DNA of 6,576 nt from Acidobacteriaceae bacterium. GTDB taxonomy: Bacteria; Acidobacteriota; Terriglobia; Terriglobales; SbA1. Numbering within the stretch: the first letter of the stretch is position 1; each line of letters starts with the position of its first letter. Made by a program: the position numbers and the translations under genes. The notes beneath the pieces were generated by a model. That model made no database searches and had not been told where the DNA came from. It saw nothing but the letters and a program-made list of their open reading frames with translations. Shown here piece after piece: positions 6,278 through 6,576 of the stretch. The stretch covers positions 1 to 6,576 of the forward strand of contig JAFAGX010000181.1 in NCBI GenBank assembly GCA_019237515.1. Reading direction: 5' to 3'.

Positions 6278-6505
6278 CTAGTCCTGATCGGCCTTTTGAC
6301 CGGCGTGCCGATTTTCTTCCTCGCTCCTGAGTCCCAAAGCAGCGTCAGCCAGATCAAGGTAGTGCTCCAGCTTTGAGGGTTCGCTTACCCGGTCCCCCAG
6401 AGGTAGCAGGCGCGGACCTTCGTCCCTTGCCGATTCCGCGGTAGGCGGAATGCGTTTCACTCTCTTGCGAGTCGCTTTGCTGCCGGATGAAGTTCGTTTT
6501 GCCAT
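6278..6505 (-). CDS. Small basic hypothetical protein, convergent with the response regulator
   Basis: A 75-residue protein of unknown function. The N-terminal third is rich in Lys, Arg and Ser (MAKRTSSGSKATRKRVKR) and is probably disordered. It is followed by PRLLPLGDRVSEPSKLEHYL and a likely helix LDLADAALGLRSEEE (about 53-67), ending with a charged tail. There is no signal peptide or membrane segment. The start was chosen at 6505 because CGAGAA lies five bases before this ATG; an in-frame ATG at 6520 would add five residues (MNEND) but has no good ribosome site. Codon use looks coding, with mixed third positions and no rare-codon runs. Its 3' end is 16 bp from the end of the convergent receiver gene. 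No family is recognised. The basic N-terminus could bind nucleic acid, but that is only a guess. Confidence 0.5.
   Translation of the reverse strand: MAKRTSSGSKATRKRVKRIPPTAESARDEGPRLLPLGDRVSEPSKLEHYLDLADAALGLRSEEENRHAGQKADQD
6287..6319 (+). terminator. Possible rho-independent terminator after the response regulator
   Basis: ATCGGC (6287-6292) pairs with GCCGAT (6307-6312) across a 14-base loop and is followed by TTTTCTT, 25 bases after the receiver gene's stop. The stem is short and the loop large, so it is a weak candidate. It lies inside the 3' end of the convergent small gene. Confidence 0.35.
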
Positions 6506-6576
6506 ATCATTCTCGTTCATTATGGCGGCGTCCGTAGGAAAGATCTGCTGATACTGAAGCGGCGGCTGAACCTGCC

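Noticed and set aside
6136..6357. A 73-codon minus-strand open frame across the end of the response regulator
   Set aside because: It overlaps a well-supported receiver gene and the small convergent gene in another frame, with no ribosome site or family signal.

Overview
The window is about 6.6 kb of ordinary-looking bacterial chromosome with moderately high GC and close gene packing. No rRNA, tRNA, CRISPR array, transposase or phage gene is visible. The sequence does not fix the organism. The protein flavour (a CAD2-type alcohol dehydrogenase, an EmrB-type efflux pump, long-chain ChrA, a YwrD-like gamma-glutamyltransferase) and a CACAGAGGACA-type intergenic repeat are compatible with a soil bacterium such as an Acidobacteriota member. 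This is a guess from general familiarity, not a measurement.

Layout. The left third is read on the minus strand. A 14-helix DHA2 (EmrB/QacA-like) drug transporter (698-2266) is followed 93 bp downstream by a zinc-dependent alcohol dehydrogenase (604 to 1), cut by the left edge. A 137-bp divergent control region (2267-2403) holds five TGAAA/TTTCA motifs. It separates the transporter from the plus-strand genes: a two-domain chromate transporter chrA (2404-3555), a 102-bp gap with a CACAGAG-type repeat, a secreted gamma-glutamyltransferase-family enzyme (3658-5331), and a two-component receiver protein with a helical C-terminal output region (5422-6261). A small basic hypothetical protein is encoded convergently on the minus strand (6278-6505). 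A possible terminator lies in the overlap of its 3' end with the end of the receiver gene's transcript. No gap between genes exceeds 137 bp, and 6521-6576 shows nothing clear.

How the genes fit together. The two outward-reading blocks share one promoter region, and both contain membrane exporters, so a common stress- or toxin-responsive control is plausible but unproven. No dedicated regulator, histidine kinase, EmrA-type adaptor or outer-membrane factor lies in the window. I did not find a new defence or mobile system. The items most worth a second look are the TGAAA motif cluster, the intergenic repeat with its attached mini-ORF, the unusual output domain of the receiver protein, and two enzymes (alcohol dehydrogenase and GGT-like) with departures at conserved positions.
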